The notes under the pieces are model-generated. The model had not been told where the DNA came from, ran no database searches, and saw nothing but the letters and a program-made list of their open reading frames with translations. A stretch of 64,000 bases of DNA from Mariniblastus sp. (GTDB taxonomy: Bacteria; Planctomycetota; Planctomycetia; Pirellulales; Pirellulaceae). Each line of letters starts with the position of its first letter. The first letter of the stretch is position 1. The position numbers were made by a program, and so were the translations under genes. The DNA is taken from NCBI GenBank assembly GCA_022447605.1, contig JAKVBG010000003.1, positions 1 to 64,000 on the forward strand, read 5' to 3'. Below, piece by piece: positions 54,725 to 64,000 of the stretch.

Positions 54725-55270
54725 CTAATCAGCGGATTGCGTTTGCCAGAGACCCCGTCCCGAGCGACGGGCCTCGGCCTCGGCCTGGCGGAAAGATTCG
54801 TTGCCCGGGAATTCGGTTTCATCATAACGGGCCCAACCATTCAAAATCATCTGGCGATTCAAATCGAGATCACCCACTCGGGCGTGAAAAAGGGCGCGCA
54901 TGTGGGCATCATGTCGGTAGACAGTGCCGCGAACGACCTGACCCTCGACCAGCCGGTTCAGCCCCTGGACCGATGGTTCGAAAAATGGGTCGTCAGGGCT
55001 CGGCGCACGAACACCAATCAACCGGCAGTAAGTCGCGATTTCACCACTGACAATTTGCAATTCGTCACCCTGCTTGATGGCGTACGGATTGCCTGACAAT
55101 TCGTAGGGAATAGCCGCTGGCGGAGGTGCTGGCACCCGTTTTCGATTCCCGTATTCATCTTGGTAAAAACCACAGCCAGCGAGTCCCATTAGCAACAAAA
55201 AACCAGTGAGAAGGTTGCCCGGCAGGTAGCGACGGTTGTATTCAGAGATTCGGGTTGATGGGGAAGACAT
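54725..55270 (-). CDS. Thermonuclease-like (SNase) lipoprotein
   Basis: 181 residues. The signal ends in a lipobox (LMGLAGC). The SNase-like core reads YCRLIGVRAPSPDD, LNRLVEGQVVRGTV and HMRALFHARVGDLDLNRQMILNGWARYD, matching the R-L-x-G-x-x-(A)-P and L-N-x-x-L-V-x-x-G-x-A-x-Y elements. The first catalytic Arg lies in CRLIGV; the catalytic Glu of SNase is not obvious, so activity is uncertain. ATG 55270 gives the natural signal; a frame of 20 extra codons upstream reads through a tandem repeat. Confidence 0.72.
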   Translation of the reverse strand: MSSPSTRISEYNRRYLPGNLLTGFLLLMGLAGCGFYQDEYGNRKRVPAPPPAAIPYELSGNPYAIKQGDELQIVSGEIATYCRLIGVRAPSPDDPFFEPSVQGLNRLVEGQVVRGTVYRHDAHMRALFHARVGDLDLNRQMILNGWARYDETEFPGNESFRQAEAEARRSGRGLWQTQSAD

Positions 55271-55277
55271 GGTTGGT

Positions 55278-55307
55278 GAAGGCCTGGTCGGGGAAGGCCT
55301 GGTCGGG
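55278..55307 (+). repeat. Two perfect 15-base tandem copies
   Basis: GAAGGCCTGGTCGGG occurs twice in succession immediately upstream of the SNase-like gene start, in the divergent gap to the gene at 55387. Confidence 0.85.
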
Positions 55308-55386
55308 CCCGTCAAAATCGAGTCGTGCAAACAGGTGTGTGTTGCCGATACTGATCAAAACGTAGCAGAGTTTACCGGAACCTCCA

Positions 55387-56241
55387 ATGCTTCAACCTCA
55401 ACGATGCATTTTGTTTGTCGGCTGGGCCCTCCTGTGGGGCGCACCCGCCGCCATCGCCCAGCCCGACCGCGATGCGACGGTTGGGCAACCGGCCCCTCAG
55501 GCATTCCCGGTCCAAACCTCAGTGGATGACCTGCTGACAAAAATCATTCTGCAACAGATGCCACTCCAGTACACGGACGACCGGAAGTGGGGCGTCCAGG
55601 AAAAACGTTGGGATGGGATCAAATTCCGCACCGAAGGGATCAAGCTGGAAACCAAGCGGCGCTGGAAAATGGTCAACCATGGCACCTGGAGAAAGTACCA
55701 GGCGCACTTGGTCAATCCCGAGCGGGAATTTTCCATCGAGATGACCAACCTGCGAAACACACCAGGCGGTAAAACGGCCTTTGACCTGAAGATCACCGCC
55801 AACCTGGACCTCCAGGCCCGCCAGGCGAAATGGGTGAAGGGGGTCCAACTATACAGCGTGAGCGCCGAAGGGAGTTGCCAGGTCCGAATCAGGCTGAGCT
55901 GCCAGTCCGAGATCCAGCTCGATTTGAATCATCTGCCACCCGACCTGATCCTCAAGCCCCGCATCACCCAGGCCGAGCTGTCCGTCGATGAATTCCGCAT
56001 CGACCGGATCAGCAAAGTGGGAGGTGAGGTCGCCCAGCAGGTCACCCGCTGGGCGCGGGGGTCCATTGACGAGAAGGTACGGGAAGAAGAGGCAAAACTG
56101 GTCACCAAGCTGAATGCCCAGTTGGAAAAAAACCAGGACGACTTGAGGCTCTCCTTGCACGACGCCCTGCAGTCTCGCTGGATCAAACAGTCCGTAAACT
56201 ACCTGCCACAACCGGTTCAAGGGGCGCTCCAGGCAAAGTAG
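55387..56241 (+). CDS. Secreted protein of unknown function
   Basis: 284 residues with a signal peptide (CILFVGWALLWGAPAAIA). The body is rich in alternating strands with long stretches such as AFDLKITANLDLQARQAKWVKGVQLYSVSAEGSCQVRIRLSCQSEIQLDLNHLP, then an amphipathic C-terminal helix (GEVAQQVTRWARGSIDEKVREEEAKLVTKLNAQLEKNQDDLRL). This recalls tubular lipid-binding folds, but no family is recognised. Its end is 17 bases from the convergent giant membrane protein. Confidence 0.75.
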   Translation: MLQPQRCILFVGWALLWGAPAAIAQPDRDATVGQPAPQAFPVQTSVDDLLTKIILQQMPLQYTDDRKWGVQEKRWDGIKFRTEGIKLETKRRWKMVNHGTWRKYQAHLVNPEREFSIEMTNLRNTPGGKTAFDLKITANLDLQARQAKWVKGVQLYSVSAEGSCQVRIRLSCQSEIQLDLNHLPPDLILKPRITQAELSVDEFRIDRISKVGGEVAQQVTRWARGSIDEKVREEEAKLVTKLNAQLEKNQDDLRLSLHDALQSRWIKQSVNYLPQPVQGALQAK

Positions 56242-56258
56242 TCCAAGAAAACACCCGG

Positions 56259-59200
56259 CTAGAGATCCCACTGTTGTAACTGGTCCGCAATCTGTTTCAT
56301 CTTGTTGCGACGTTTTTCAAATAGCCCAAACATGACCAAAATGGCAATACCCATGCAGATACCAAATGCCCACCAGGGCCACGTGTGGTCCAGGGCCCGC
56401 TGCGCCCGGTACACCATGGCCAGCATGGACAGCAGCAGAAACAGGGTCCCCAGGTAGAGGAAGGCTCGAATGCGAAAAGCGATCCCGGCCAGAATTCCGA
56501 TCACTGACAAGACTGCCAGGATAAAGGACGGAAACACCTCTTCGCCCAACCCATGGATGAAAATGCCACTGGTCGAGCTGAGGTAGATCGTCGCCAGGCA
56601 GACATACCGCAAGCTGGCCAACTCAACGCGGGTGAGGCGAGATCGTGCAATCTGGCCTGCCACCATTACGGAAATGGCCGGTGGGATCAACCAGAGCTGG
56701 GGATGCTCGAAGAAAGAAAAACGGGGAAACTTGTGATAGAACAACCAGAGCGCCACGTTACCCAACACGATCGCCAGGCTGCCGCTCAAAACCGACTTGT
56801 GAGTATAGCTCAGCATCAGGTACAGCAGGCCGGAGCCCAGCAAAACCAGCGACGGATCGGCCGGAGTGTCCCGGACGGCCAGAACACCGATCGCCACGAG
56901 TACCGGCAGGGCGGCTGCCGTGTTGAACAGGGGCTGAGCCAGGACGGTCAATTGACGCTGCTGTAATAAATTGGCAACCGCCACTCCTCCGAACGCGATC
57001 ACGATCATCAGGTAGGGCCAGTACTTCGCCAGTCCAAACTGGAACAACCAGGGCATCGTCAGGTACAGATGCAAACAGAGCAGGACCACCACTCCCTGCG
57101 CTGCGTAGACATACGCGGTCCGCCCTCGCACCGACATCGAAAACGGGTCGAACTTGGGACGCAGAGCAATCGTGACCAGACCCACGATCATGCCCAGAAC
57201 GGCCACCGCAACACCAATCGAATCGACCACCGGGACACGCGGTCGATCACTCTGGCCAAAGTCGATGAATTCGCAGGCCACCAGTATCCCCAGGCAGGAG
57301 ATGGCCAGCCCGCATGTCAGCGAAGCCATGTCCCGCAGGGAGCGCAGCCAGGAATCAGTCGACCGGGACCAGCGGGCAACCAGCCCTCCATAGATAAACA
57401 TCGTGGCGGCCAGGACCAGCACCAACCTCACCAGCCACTGTACGTTCGTAGCACTCTCAGGCAGATCAGCCAGTGCGACCAGAACCAGGCTGTCGGTGAC
57501 CATCAACAGAGAAAGCATCTGCAGCCAGCGTCGCTTGTTGGCATCGGACAAACAACCGACACCGATCGCGATCAGGAACGGGGTCAAGGCGGCCAGATAG
57601 CGCAAGGATCGGACAGACTCATGAACGATCGCGGCCCAGCTGACCAGGAAGACCAGGCTGCCGGTCAGTAAGACGTAGATAGGAAGCTCGTAACGAAGCG
57701 CTTGCTCCATCTCCACCAACCTGGGAATACCCCATCGCTCGGCGCGGGGCATCCACCTGCGGCGGAAAGCCCAGACCATTCCCCAACCCAACAGGAGCGA
57801 GGCGACCCCGAACGAAACCCACAGAACAAGATTGGCACCCTCCAAGCCGGCGAATCGCAACAGGCAGGAAATCAGGGCGATGGTCAATCCCTGGGTCCAG
57901 ATAAAACGTGTCACCAGCCGCAGGCGGGCCCCACGGTTCCAGGTCGTCAACACCAGCAGCAGGGCTGAAATGGCCAGCAAAGCGATACCGCTGGGCCGAA
58001 ACAGGCCCGACCAGTCAGAGGCCCTAATGCCTTCCGCATCCATCCCCAACTGCCATAACGACATCAGCCCGACCCAACTGCAAGTGAGGATCGTCAAGAC
58101 GTTGATGTACAGGAACTCAATCCAGGGACGTTGGGGCCGCTCTGTCTGTTTCAACCAGGCGGCCGACCAGGCCAACCCGATCGTCAACCAGACGATCAAG
58201 GTGAGGTTGATCGTGGTGAGCGGCGAGTCCATCACACCGAGCATGACCGACAGAGAAATACCGGCCAAACCGTACAGGGCGGCGATGTATTGCAAACCAA
58301 AGCGGCCTCGCCAGATCCCCGCGACCGTCACCAACAGGATGGCCAGGCCGATCGCTGTCAGGTAACCCCAATCATGCAGCGGATCGTATTGAGCAGCGCG
58401 AAAGGCGCACCACACCACCAGCACCGTGCTGAATACGAGTGGGCCAACCCGTGGCAAACGGGAGCTGGCTGCCGAATGACGATCCCACAAGATACCGGTT
58501 ACGTTCAACACCAATGAGGTCAGCAGACCGCCGGCAATCAACGTGCGAACGCCAATAAAAACCGACCCGGTATGTGTATCGAGCAGGGCTGCCAACAGGG
58601 CGGACAAGACCAGGCCAAACCAGGTGATCAACCAACCGCTCAACGCATCCAGGCGATCGCGCGACAGGCAACTGCGACCTACCAGACAGGCGAGCCCGGC
58701 GACCAGGAATAACGAGATCAACCCCAACGGGCTGCCGGCCCGATTGACCCAGCCACCCGATTGGTCAGGCCAGAAGAAGACCTGCGCCATCACCAACACG
58801 GCAAAACTGGTCACCAGTAGACCGTTGATCAAGGTATGCAGTTCCAATTGGCCAATCCACCGACCGGGCTGCGCACCCGGCTGGACCACCGTGATTTTTT
58901 TACGAAACAGCCACCAGGCGAACCCGTACAGCGACATGCCGACGGAAACGGCTTGCAGAATATTGAGGAACCAGCCGGTCGCCAGGGACGGGTGAGGTGA
59001 CAGGAACAACAGGACCAGCATGAACAGGACAACGTATTGGTAAGTCGCCGAACCGAGAACGGCCAACACCTGGCGCGAAAGGGCAATCGCAAACACCAGG
59101 AAAGCTGTGGTCAACAGCACTGCCGGCACACCATACGAAACTTCGGCCGGCATACTGGCAAACCAGCTGCCCGCCTGGGGCCCACCCAGGCTGTCCTCGC

Positions 59201-62120
59201 CATGCAGCATCACGCCCGCTACTGTCAGCGAGGATATCAACAGTACCACGCCCGCAGTGATCACCAGGAACTGGTTCACCATCGAATCCAGCAATCCTCG
59301 TTCCCGAACCGTCCGTTGGACCAGCCACAGGACTCCGGCCGAGGTGACCAGGCAGCAGAGCGACAACAACCAGCGCAGAGCAGAACCGACCGAGACGGAT
59401 TCGGCAAAGCCGAAGGCAAACAGGCTCCAGCCAAGCAGCCAACCAATCACCAGGTAGCTCGCTCTGTGCTGCGTCGGTTTGATCCAAAAACTGATCAAGG
59501 CAGCTGCAAAGACGGAAACGTAGGCCCCGATCAGGAAACGGATTTGCCCCTGGGCGTCATACAGTCCCAGGTCCCGCCCACTGAGCTGGCGACCCGTCAA
59601 TTCAATGAGCGGCATGACCAACAGGAACGAACAGGCGGTGACGATCCCGACCAGGATTATCTGTTCACCCCGGCACGGATGGTTACCCAACAGCCAGGCG
59701 ACGCGCCCGCTCGACCAGCGAGCAGCCAGCATCCAGACGATCGACCAGACGCCCAGCACCGCACATTGGACCAGCCAATGGCCCGGGTCAGTCCAGGGGG
59801 GAATGCCGAATGATGAGGAGAACCCGACCAGGACCGCGATCCCCAGCAGCGCCGTGGAGACCAGGAAGGCAGGTTCACTCAGTTGACTGCGGGGACCTCG
59901 CAGGGACCAGGCCAGGCTCAGCCAGCAGAGAGAACCGGCGATGGCCACGCCCACCCCCAGATCCGGCCAACGGAAAGCGAGGCAAAAACCGGTCACCGAG
60001 GCGATGCTGGCCGCAAGTCCGGCGTAACCGGCTAAGTGACCCACCACCCGCTCGGCGTCAGACCGCACCGAGGCGAGGGCCGAGGCGAGCGAGAACATCA
60101 GGCTAAACGTAACCAGGATGGTCACCCCGTTGAGCGTGTAACCGTAACCCAATGAGCCGAGCCACTGGGTGATCGTTGGATTCCAGAGGGTCGAAAAGGT
60201 AAGCGCAGCCAGGCTGAGCAGCGCCGCCACGGGAGCGGGCCACCACGGCCGGGACTGGCATACGGCCAGTGCCAACGTCACCACCGCAGCAATCCCCAAC
60301 AGCCCACTGGCGGTCATCGTGTCAAACAGGCTGTCACGGTGCAACAAGCCGGCCAACAGTGACAGGGCACAGCCGGCCACACCGATCCCCACGGCACTCA
60401 GCAGATCGATCTGCCTGACGGGCTTCGCACCGTCGACTGGTTGCCGCCAGGCAAACAGGAAGCAACAGGCCGCCAGGACCCCTCCCAGCGCCATGAGGGT
60501 CAAACCACTCTGGCCACTGAACAGGGCCGTACCCAGGGCGCGCGCCGACTCCACTTGATTCAGGGTAAGTCCGCCAAACAGAACATTGCTGGCAACCAGG
60601 CAGGCGGTCGCCAGGCCAAACCCGGCCACCGGTCGCAACCAGGTCAGCTGGTACTCGCGGCCCAAGGTCCAGATCATCAAGGAGAGCAACAGGCTGTTCA
60701 ACATCAATACAACCGGCAGCGTGACCGAAGCCATGAGTGCGATCCCGGCCATCATCAAACCGAGGATCACCAGGGCACGATGAATGACCTGGTGGTTGTT
60801 TTCCAAGTTACTATTCCGGTTGTTCAACAACCGCCATCCAAGACAACTGACCAGCAACGACAGGAACAGCAGGAGCGGGGTCAAAGCAACCAGTGTCATC
60901 GATCGTTCGCTCGAGCGGATCATCCACATCACCAGAACCGTCAAGGCACCGAACAGTGGAATACCGGTCCAGAGGTAAACCCGATTCAAACTCCGTTCGG
61001 TCCAGTATTGGTGGCTGCGGATCAAAGGGGATGCCAAGCCACTCCCAGCAAGGACGAGTAAACCGATCGGCAGTGTCAGTCCCATTGCTGCCCAAACCGA
61101 CAGGCTGTCAGCCAGGCGATTCACCACCAGCGTCATCACCGACAACCCGAGCAGGCTGCTCACAAACCAGCCGTAGCCGCGACGAAATAACAGCTTGCTC
61201 GACCACCAGGACATGGCCGTAAAGGCCGCCACACCGATCAGCATGGCAACCCAGTAAACCGGATCGGCCAGGGGTCTCTCCTTGCACAACAGGCAAGCGG
61301 CCAGGAAGTTGAGGGGTACCATGAACAGGCCGATGACCAATATGCCCGGGCTGGTATTGCGCAGTTTCCATTTGCGCAACGTGTAGCTACCGGCCCCATG
61401 GATGGCCGCCGTGATCAACAGGAAGAGCAAGGCCGGGAAATAGGGAATCGTCTCGGTCAACTGCTGTCGCAAGCTGGCCACCAGCAGGATGGAGAAGCCG
61501 ACAATCAGGATACCGCTGGCCAACTCACCCCAACGGATATTCTTCTCCTGCATGAAATTCGCCAGGATATCGGCCAAAGCACGACGGGGTTTCGGTGCGG
61601 GCGGATCGGGCAGATCCCAAGGGGCAGGCTTTTCGGGAGCCTGACTGCCACTCGTGGCAGCTGCCGCATCGGCCCTGTTCGTGGACGCGCCCGCATCTGC
61701 GGACAACGGTTCGACCTCAACCGGTTGGCCGAGTGACGCCGAGACTGTGGTGCTAACCTCATCAACCGGGTCGGCGGGAGATATTGGAAGGACCGGCTCG
61801 GAAACGGTTGCTCGACCCGGAGACGTCACCCCGTCCTTTGCCGCAAAACGTCTTTGCGGCAGCTCGATCGTGTCGTCACTCTCTTCTTCCAGCAGTTTTC
61901 TCAGTCGTTCAAACTCGTCATCACCAATCTTGTCTTGACGCCAAAATTCATTGATCAGGTGAGCCGTGGCAACCAGATCATCTCCCTTATTGCGCTTGCG
62001 ATTACTCGCCGGGCTACTCGCCGAACAGAGTCGGATGATCCCCCGGATCGTCAAGATGAAACCCGCCACGGCAAAGCCGAAAAAGGCGACAACGATCAGG
62101 AAAAGAAAAAATAATTCCAT
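56259..62120 (-). CDS. Giant polytopic membrane protein (1953 residues)
   Basis: A signal-anchor helix at 1-30, a SHOCT-like amphipathic segment (LINEFWRQDKIGDDEFERLRKLLEEE, about 55-80), an acidic/Ser/Pro linker (80-180) and then some 45-50 hydrophobic helices to near the C-terminus. The first core helix begins KNIRWGELASGILIVGFSILLV, which recalls DUF2157/DUF2339-like proteins that start with W-x-x-x-x-G-x-x-x-x-x-G. No catalytic or ligand motif seen. No frameshifts; one uninterrupted frame. Membrane role unknown. Confidence 0.85.
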   Translation of the reverse strand: MELFFLFLIVVAFFGFAVAGFILTIRGIIRLCSASSPASNRKRNKGDDLVATAHLINEFWRQDKIGDDEFERLRKLLEEESDDTIELPQRRFAAKDGVTSPGRATVSEPVLPISPADPVDEVSTTVSASLGQPVEVEPLSADAGASTNRADAAAATSGSQAPEKPAPWDLPDPPAPKPRRALADILANFMQEKNIRWGELASGILIVGFSILLVASLRQQLTETIPYFPALLFLLITAAIHGAGSYTLRKWKLRNTSPGILVIGLFMVPLNFLAACLLCKERPLADPVYWVAMLIGVAAFTAMSWWSSKLLFRRGYGWFVSSLLGLSVMTLVVNRLADSLSVWAAMGLTLPIGLLVLAGSGLASPLIRSHQYWTERSLNRVYLWTGIPLFGALTVLVMWMIRSSERSMTLVALTPLLLFLSLLVSCLGWRLLNNRNSNLENNHQVIHRALVILGLMMAGIALMASVTLPVVLMLNSLLLSLMIWTLGREYQLTWLRPVAGFGLATACLVASNVLFGGLTLNQVESARALGTALFSGQSGLTLMALGGVLAACCFLFAWRQPVDGAKPVRQIDLLSAVGIGVAGCALSLLAGLLHRDSLFDTMTASGLLGIAAVVTLALAVCQSRPWWPAPVAALLSLAALTFSTLWNPTITQWLGSLGYGYTLNGVTILVTFSLMFSLASALASVRSDAERVVGHLAGYAGLAASIASVTGFCLAFRWPDLGVGVAIAGSLCWLSLAWSLRGPRSQLSEPAFLVSTALLGIAVLVGFSSSFGIPPWTDPGHWLVQCAVLGVWSIVWMLAARWSSGRVAWLLGNHPCRGEQIILVGIVTACSFLLVMPLIELTGRQLSGRDLGLYDAQGQIRFLIGAYVSVFAAALISFWIKPTQHRASYLVIGWLLGWSLFAFGFAESVSVGSALRWLLSLCCLVTSAGVLWLVQRTVRERGLLDSMVNQFLVITAGVVLLISSLTVAGVMLHGEDSLGGPQAGSWFASMPAEVSYGVPAVLLTTAFLVFAIALSRQVLAVLGSATYQYVVLFMLVLLFLSPHPSLATGWFLNILQAVSVGMSLYGFAWWLFRKKITVVQPGAQPGRWIGQLELHTLINGLLVTSFAVLVMAQVFFWPDQSGGWVNRAGSPLGLISLFLVAGLACLVGRSCLSRDRLDALSGWLITWFGLVLSALLAALLDTHTGSVFIGVRTLIAGGLLTSLVLNVTGILWDRHSAASSRLPRVGPLVFSTVLVVWCAFRAAQYDPLHDWGYLTAIGLAILLVTVAGIWRGRFGLQYIAALYGLAGISLSVMLGVMDSPLTTINLTLIVWLTIGLAWSAAWLKQTERPQRPWIEFLYINVLTILTCSWVGLMSLWQLGMDAEGIRASDWSGLFRPSGIALLAISALLLVLTTWNRGARLRLVTRFIWTQGLTIALISCLLRFAGLEGANLVLWVSFGVASLLLGWGMVWAFRRRWMPRAERWGIPRLVEMEQALRYELPIYVLLTGSLVFLVSWAAIVHESVRSLRYLAALTPFLIAIGVGCLSDANKRRWLQMLSLLMVTDSLVLVALADLPESATNVQWLVRLVLVLAATMFIYGGLVARWSRSTDSWLRSLRDMASLTCGLAISCLGILVACEFIDFGQSDRPRVPVVDSIGVAVAVLGMIVGLVTIALRPKFDPFSMSVRGRTAYVYAAQGVVVLLCLHLYLTMPWLFQFGLAKYWPYLMIVIAFGGVAVANLLQQRQLTVLAQPLFNTAAALPVLVAIGVLAVRDTPADPSLVLLGSGLLYLMLSYTHKSVLSGSLAIVLGNVALWLFYHKFPRFSFFEHPQLWLIPPAISVMVAGQIARSRLTRVELASLRYVCLATIYLSSTSGIFIHGLGEEVFPSFILAVLSVIGILAGIAFRIRAFLYLGTLFLLLSMLAMVYRAQRALDHTWPWWAFGICMGIAILVMFGLFEKRRNKMKQIADQLQQWDL

Positions 62121-62444
62121 GGTGGCTACCGTTTACGATGGGTCAAACGAAGCTGGGTAAGGACAAATACCCATGCGACGTTGGAGCCCGGAACGTGACA
62201 GGAAAAACCGGAAACTATTCCAGATTAACCTCGCTCGATTTGCAGCTCGGCAGGAAAGGGAGCACCCTCGATTTTTCGCCAATTTTTCCGCCCGAAACGG
62301 CCCAACCAAGCCTTATATCCCACAGAACCAGACACCATCGTTTATACTCGTGCTGCTCCCCGCGAGCGGAACCCTGCCCTGTCCTGGCCGCTCCACGAGG
62401 ATCGTGGACGACAGGCAGATACTCTGAACTGGAGGTAATGATCG

Positions 62445-63206
62445 ATGCGAAGGAATTTTCCCGTTCTGGTGACCCTGTCCCTCGTCATCATCGCCCTGGG
62501 CGCGGCTCATTTTTCAAGCGATGAATACAAGAGCGGCATTGTCTGGCCGGAACCGGTTGCCGTAGAACCAGGCAACCCATCGACAGCCCCCGCCGACGCG
62601 ATTGTCCTGTTTGACGGCACCCACCTGGATGCCTGGAAAAATGGCGACGCGTGGAAGATCGAGCAGGGTCACGCCGAGGTTCACGGCAAAAGTATCCAAA
62701 CCAAACAGGCCTTTGGCGACTGTCAGTTGCATCTCGAGTTTGCCACCCCCGCTGAAATTCGCGGGAAGGGACAGGGACGCGGTAACAGTGGCGTCTACCT
62801 GATGGGAAAGTACGAAGTCCAGATCCTCGATTCGTATGAGAACCCGACCTACTTCGATGGTCAATGCGGGGCCCTCTACAAGCAACAACCACCGATGGTC
62901 AACGCCTCACGGGGACCCGGTCAATGGCAGTCCTTCGATATCATTTTCTCGGCGCCCCGTTTTGATGGTGAGGGCGAACTGAAACAACCAGCCTATGTGA
63001 CAGTGTTGCACAATGGGGTGCTGATCCACAATCATTACGAACTGCCAGGCGGAACATTTTGGGACCAGCCACCCCACTACCAGGCGCACCCGGACAAGCT
63101 GCCGATCACATTGCAGAACCATGGCAACCCGCTCCGTTTTCGGAATATCTGGATCCGGGAAAATATCGAGCCCCTGGTTGGGAAACAACCGGAAGCCAAC
63201 CAGTGA
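62445..63206 (+). CDS. DUF1080 / 3-keto-disaccharide hydrolase-like protein
   Basis: 253 residues with an N-terminal membrane segment (FPVLVTLSLVIIALGAAHF). The DUF1080 blocks are IVLFDGTHLDAWKNGDAWKIEQGHAEV (54-80), CQLHLEFATP, GRGNSGVYLMGKYEVQILDSYENPTY (about 111-135) and FHDIIFSAPRF-like (FDIIFSAPRFDGEG). The G-N-S-G-V-Y-L and E-V-Q-I-L-D segments are the family hallmark. It is a laminin-G-like jelly roll; characterised members cleave 3-keto-glycosides. GGAGG precedes the ATG. Divergent from the giant membrane protein gene. Confidence 0.9.
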   Translation: MRRNFPVLVTLSLVIIALGAAHFSSDEYKSGIVWPEPVAVEPGNPSTAPADAIVLFDGTHLDAWKNGDAWKIEQGHAEVHGKSIQTKQAFGDCQLHLEFATPAEIRGKGQGRGNSGVYLMGKYEVQILDSYENPTYFDGQCGALYKQQPPMVNASRGPGQWQSFDIIFSAPRFDGEGELKQPAYVTVLHNGVLIHNHYELPGGTFWDQPPHYQAHPDKLPITLQNHGNPLRFRNIWIRENIEPLVGKQPEANQ

Positions 63207-63237
63207 AACCGGGTCCCCTGAACAGAAGTCGACGAAC

Positions 63238-64000
63238 ATGCCGCCACCCAGCCGCCTGATCCATGCCGAGGATGCCGTCACCGAGGTCGCGCCCGCCCGA
63301 TGGGATCGGCGGTATTCGTTCGGTCCTTTCCTGGCGCTGAACGGGACCGGTTACCTGCTCGATTGCACATCACGTTCCGGGAAGCCTCTGCTTGGATTCA
63401 ATGCCAGCCCGTTGTTCGGGACGGCACACCACATGGGCAGCTGGTCGACAGGCCAGCGATCCGACGAGGATCGACGGTTGAAAACGGCCCTGCTGGAACT
63501 GGCCAACCGCTGCCAGGCGAACCTGGCCAACCGGTTGGACCCGCGCCGACTGGAACAGTTGTCCCAGGTGATCAACCAGACCGATGCCTCGGCAGCCCAA
63601 GTCTCCAGGACTTACATCACGCTTTCTGTCTTGGACCAGTACACCGATCAACTGGACCAGGTGGCCGGTCGCATCCGTTCCGAATTGCAACGACTCGAAA
63701 CCGAATTTGCCGATTTGCTGGCCGGTTACCAGGTCGAGGGCCTGCAGTTTGAACTGCAGTTTCAGGAAGAGCGCCAGCTGGAGCGTTTCCATCTGGGACG
63801 TTTCGAGGTTGGGCTCGACTTTGATCTCACAGGCCAGGCGGCCCGGTTCGAGTGGGTCCTGGCCGGTGGCCGACCGGCGTTGGACCTGTTGTGGCAGCAA
63901 CTGGAGCGACTGCTGCAAGCAACGCGAGGTGACTCACCTGCAATGATCGAAACGCCCGTTGATCCACCGCCGTCGCTGGAACAAAATTACCACTTCACAG
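63238..64000 (+). CDS. Unknown protein, C-terminus beyond window
   Basis: The ATG at 63238 opens a frame of 254 codons that is still open at the right edge. The start is 31 bases after the DUF1080 stop and has no strong ribosome site. The N-terminus reads SRLIHAEDAVTEVAPARWDRRYSFG, then LALNGTGYLLDCTSRSG, then FNASPLFGTAHHMG. From about residue 85 the chain is rich in charged helices (LKTALLELANRCQANLAN, LDQYTDQLDQVAGRI, LGRFEVGLDFDL). The GTGYLLDCTSRSGK part loosely recalls class-III aminotransferases, but this is not enough for a family call. No domain can be completed until the rest is seen. Confidence 0.7.
   Translation, partial: MPPPSRLIHAEDAVTEVAPARWDRRYSFGPFLALNGTGYLLDCTSRSGKPLLGFNASPLFGTAHHMGSWSTGQRSDEDRRLKTALLELANRCQANLANRLDPRRLEQLSQVINQTDASAAQVSRTYITLSVLDQYTDQLDQVAGRIRSELQRLETEFADLLAGYQVEGLQFELQFQEERQLERFHLGRFEVGLDFDLTGQAARFEWVLAGGRPALDLLWQQLERLLQATRGDSPAMIETPVDPPPSLEQNYHFT

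Noticed and set aside
63300..63752. Plus-strand 150-codon frame at the right edge
   Set aside because: It overlaps the longer open frame starting at 63238 in a different frame, which continues to the edge; this one ends early and has no features.

Overview
The window is a gene-dense, roughly 58-60% G+C chromosomal segment with 49 protein-coding genes (one read as two fragments) and one tRNA. It looks like a member of the Planctomycetota. The reasons are the family mix: three PQQ-type beta-propellers, a sulfatase, a PhoD-type phosphatase, a DUF1080 protein, two Tat-exported TIM-barrel sugar isomerase/epimerases, an FG-GAP/ASPIC-UnbV protein, a YVTN-propeller/cytochrome c fusion, an ECF-like sigma factor next to a zinc-ribbon Ser/Thr kinase, and short operons on both strands. 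No phage, insertion sequence, CRISPR array or integration module was found; it reads as ordinary chromosome.

Left third (1-20.7 kb): a truncated PQQ propeller, TerB-like protein and CCA-adding enzyme run leftward. A rhodanese, a second PQQ propeller, a membrane protein with a KPD-repeat linker and a secreted protein run rightward. They converge on a DJ-1/PfpI protein, an iduronate-sulfatase-like enzyme and a PhoD phosphatase. Then come an integral membrane protein, an NTF2-like secreted protein, an S10 carboxypeptidase, a DUF3592 protein, a small ABM-like protein, an APC permease translationally coupled to a DPP4-like S9 peptidase, and a Tat-signal TIM-barrel protein. The last parts suggest peptide breakdown and amino-acid uptake.

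Middle (20.7-35.5 kb): tRNA-Leu(CAG) with a clear intrinsic terminator lies among several tiny membrane proteins. An H-NOX haem sensor overlaps its partner histidine kinase, which carries an HNOBA-like sensor domain and a receiver domain. A processive-type GT2 lies divergent to them. An ECF-like sigma factor and a transmembrane Ser/Thr kinase converge. Secreted or surface proteins follow: a Gly-rich protein behind a near-consensus sigma70 promoter, a two-domain fasciclin protein, a SOUL haem-binding protein and a second TIM-barrel epimerase.

Right third (35.6-64 kb): a 1130-residue fusion (YVTN propeller, two CxxCH haem sites, IPT-like segment, ankyrin repeats), a third PQQ propeller, two convergent phospholipase-D-superfamily genes (cardiolipin synthase and a lipoprotein paralogue), a DUF2071 protein, ATP-dependent PEP carboxykinase, a cyclic-nucleotide/patatin phospholipase and an M28 peptidase. 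Then comes an FG-GAP/ASPIC-UnbV/thioredoxin/TPR gene interrupted by one in-frame TGA. After it lie a thermonuclease-like lipoprotein, a secreted hypothetical protein, a 1953-residue polytopic membrane protein, a DUF1080 protein and a truncated unknown gene.

The points most worth a second look are the in-frame TGA at 52411-52413, the H-NOX/kinase operon with an 8-bp inverted repeat in its upstream region, the giant membrane protein and the propeller/cytochrome/ankyrin fusion. All family calls come from reading motifs by eye; no database search was run.
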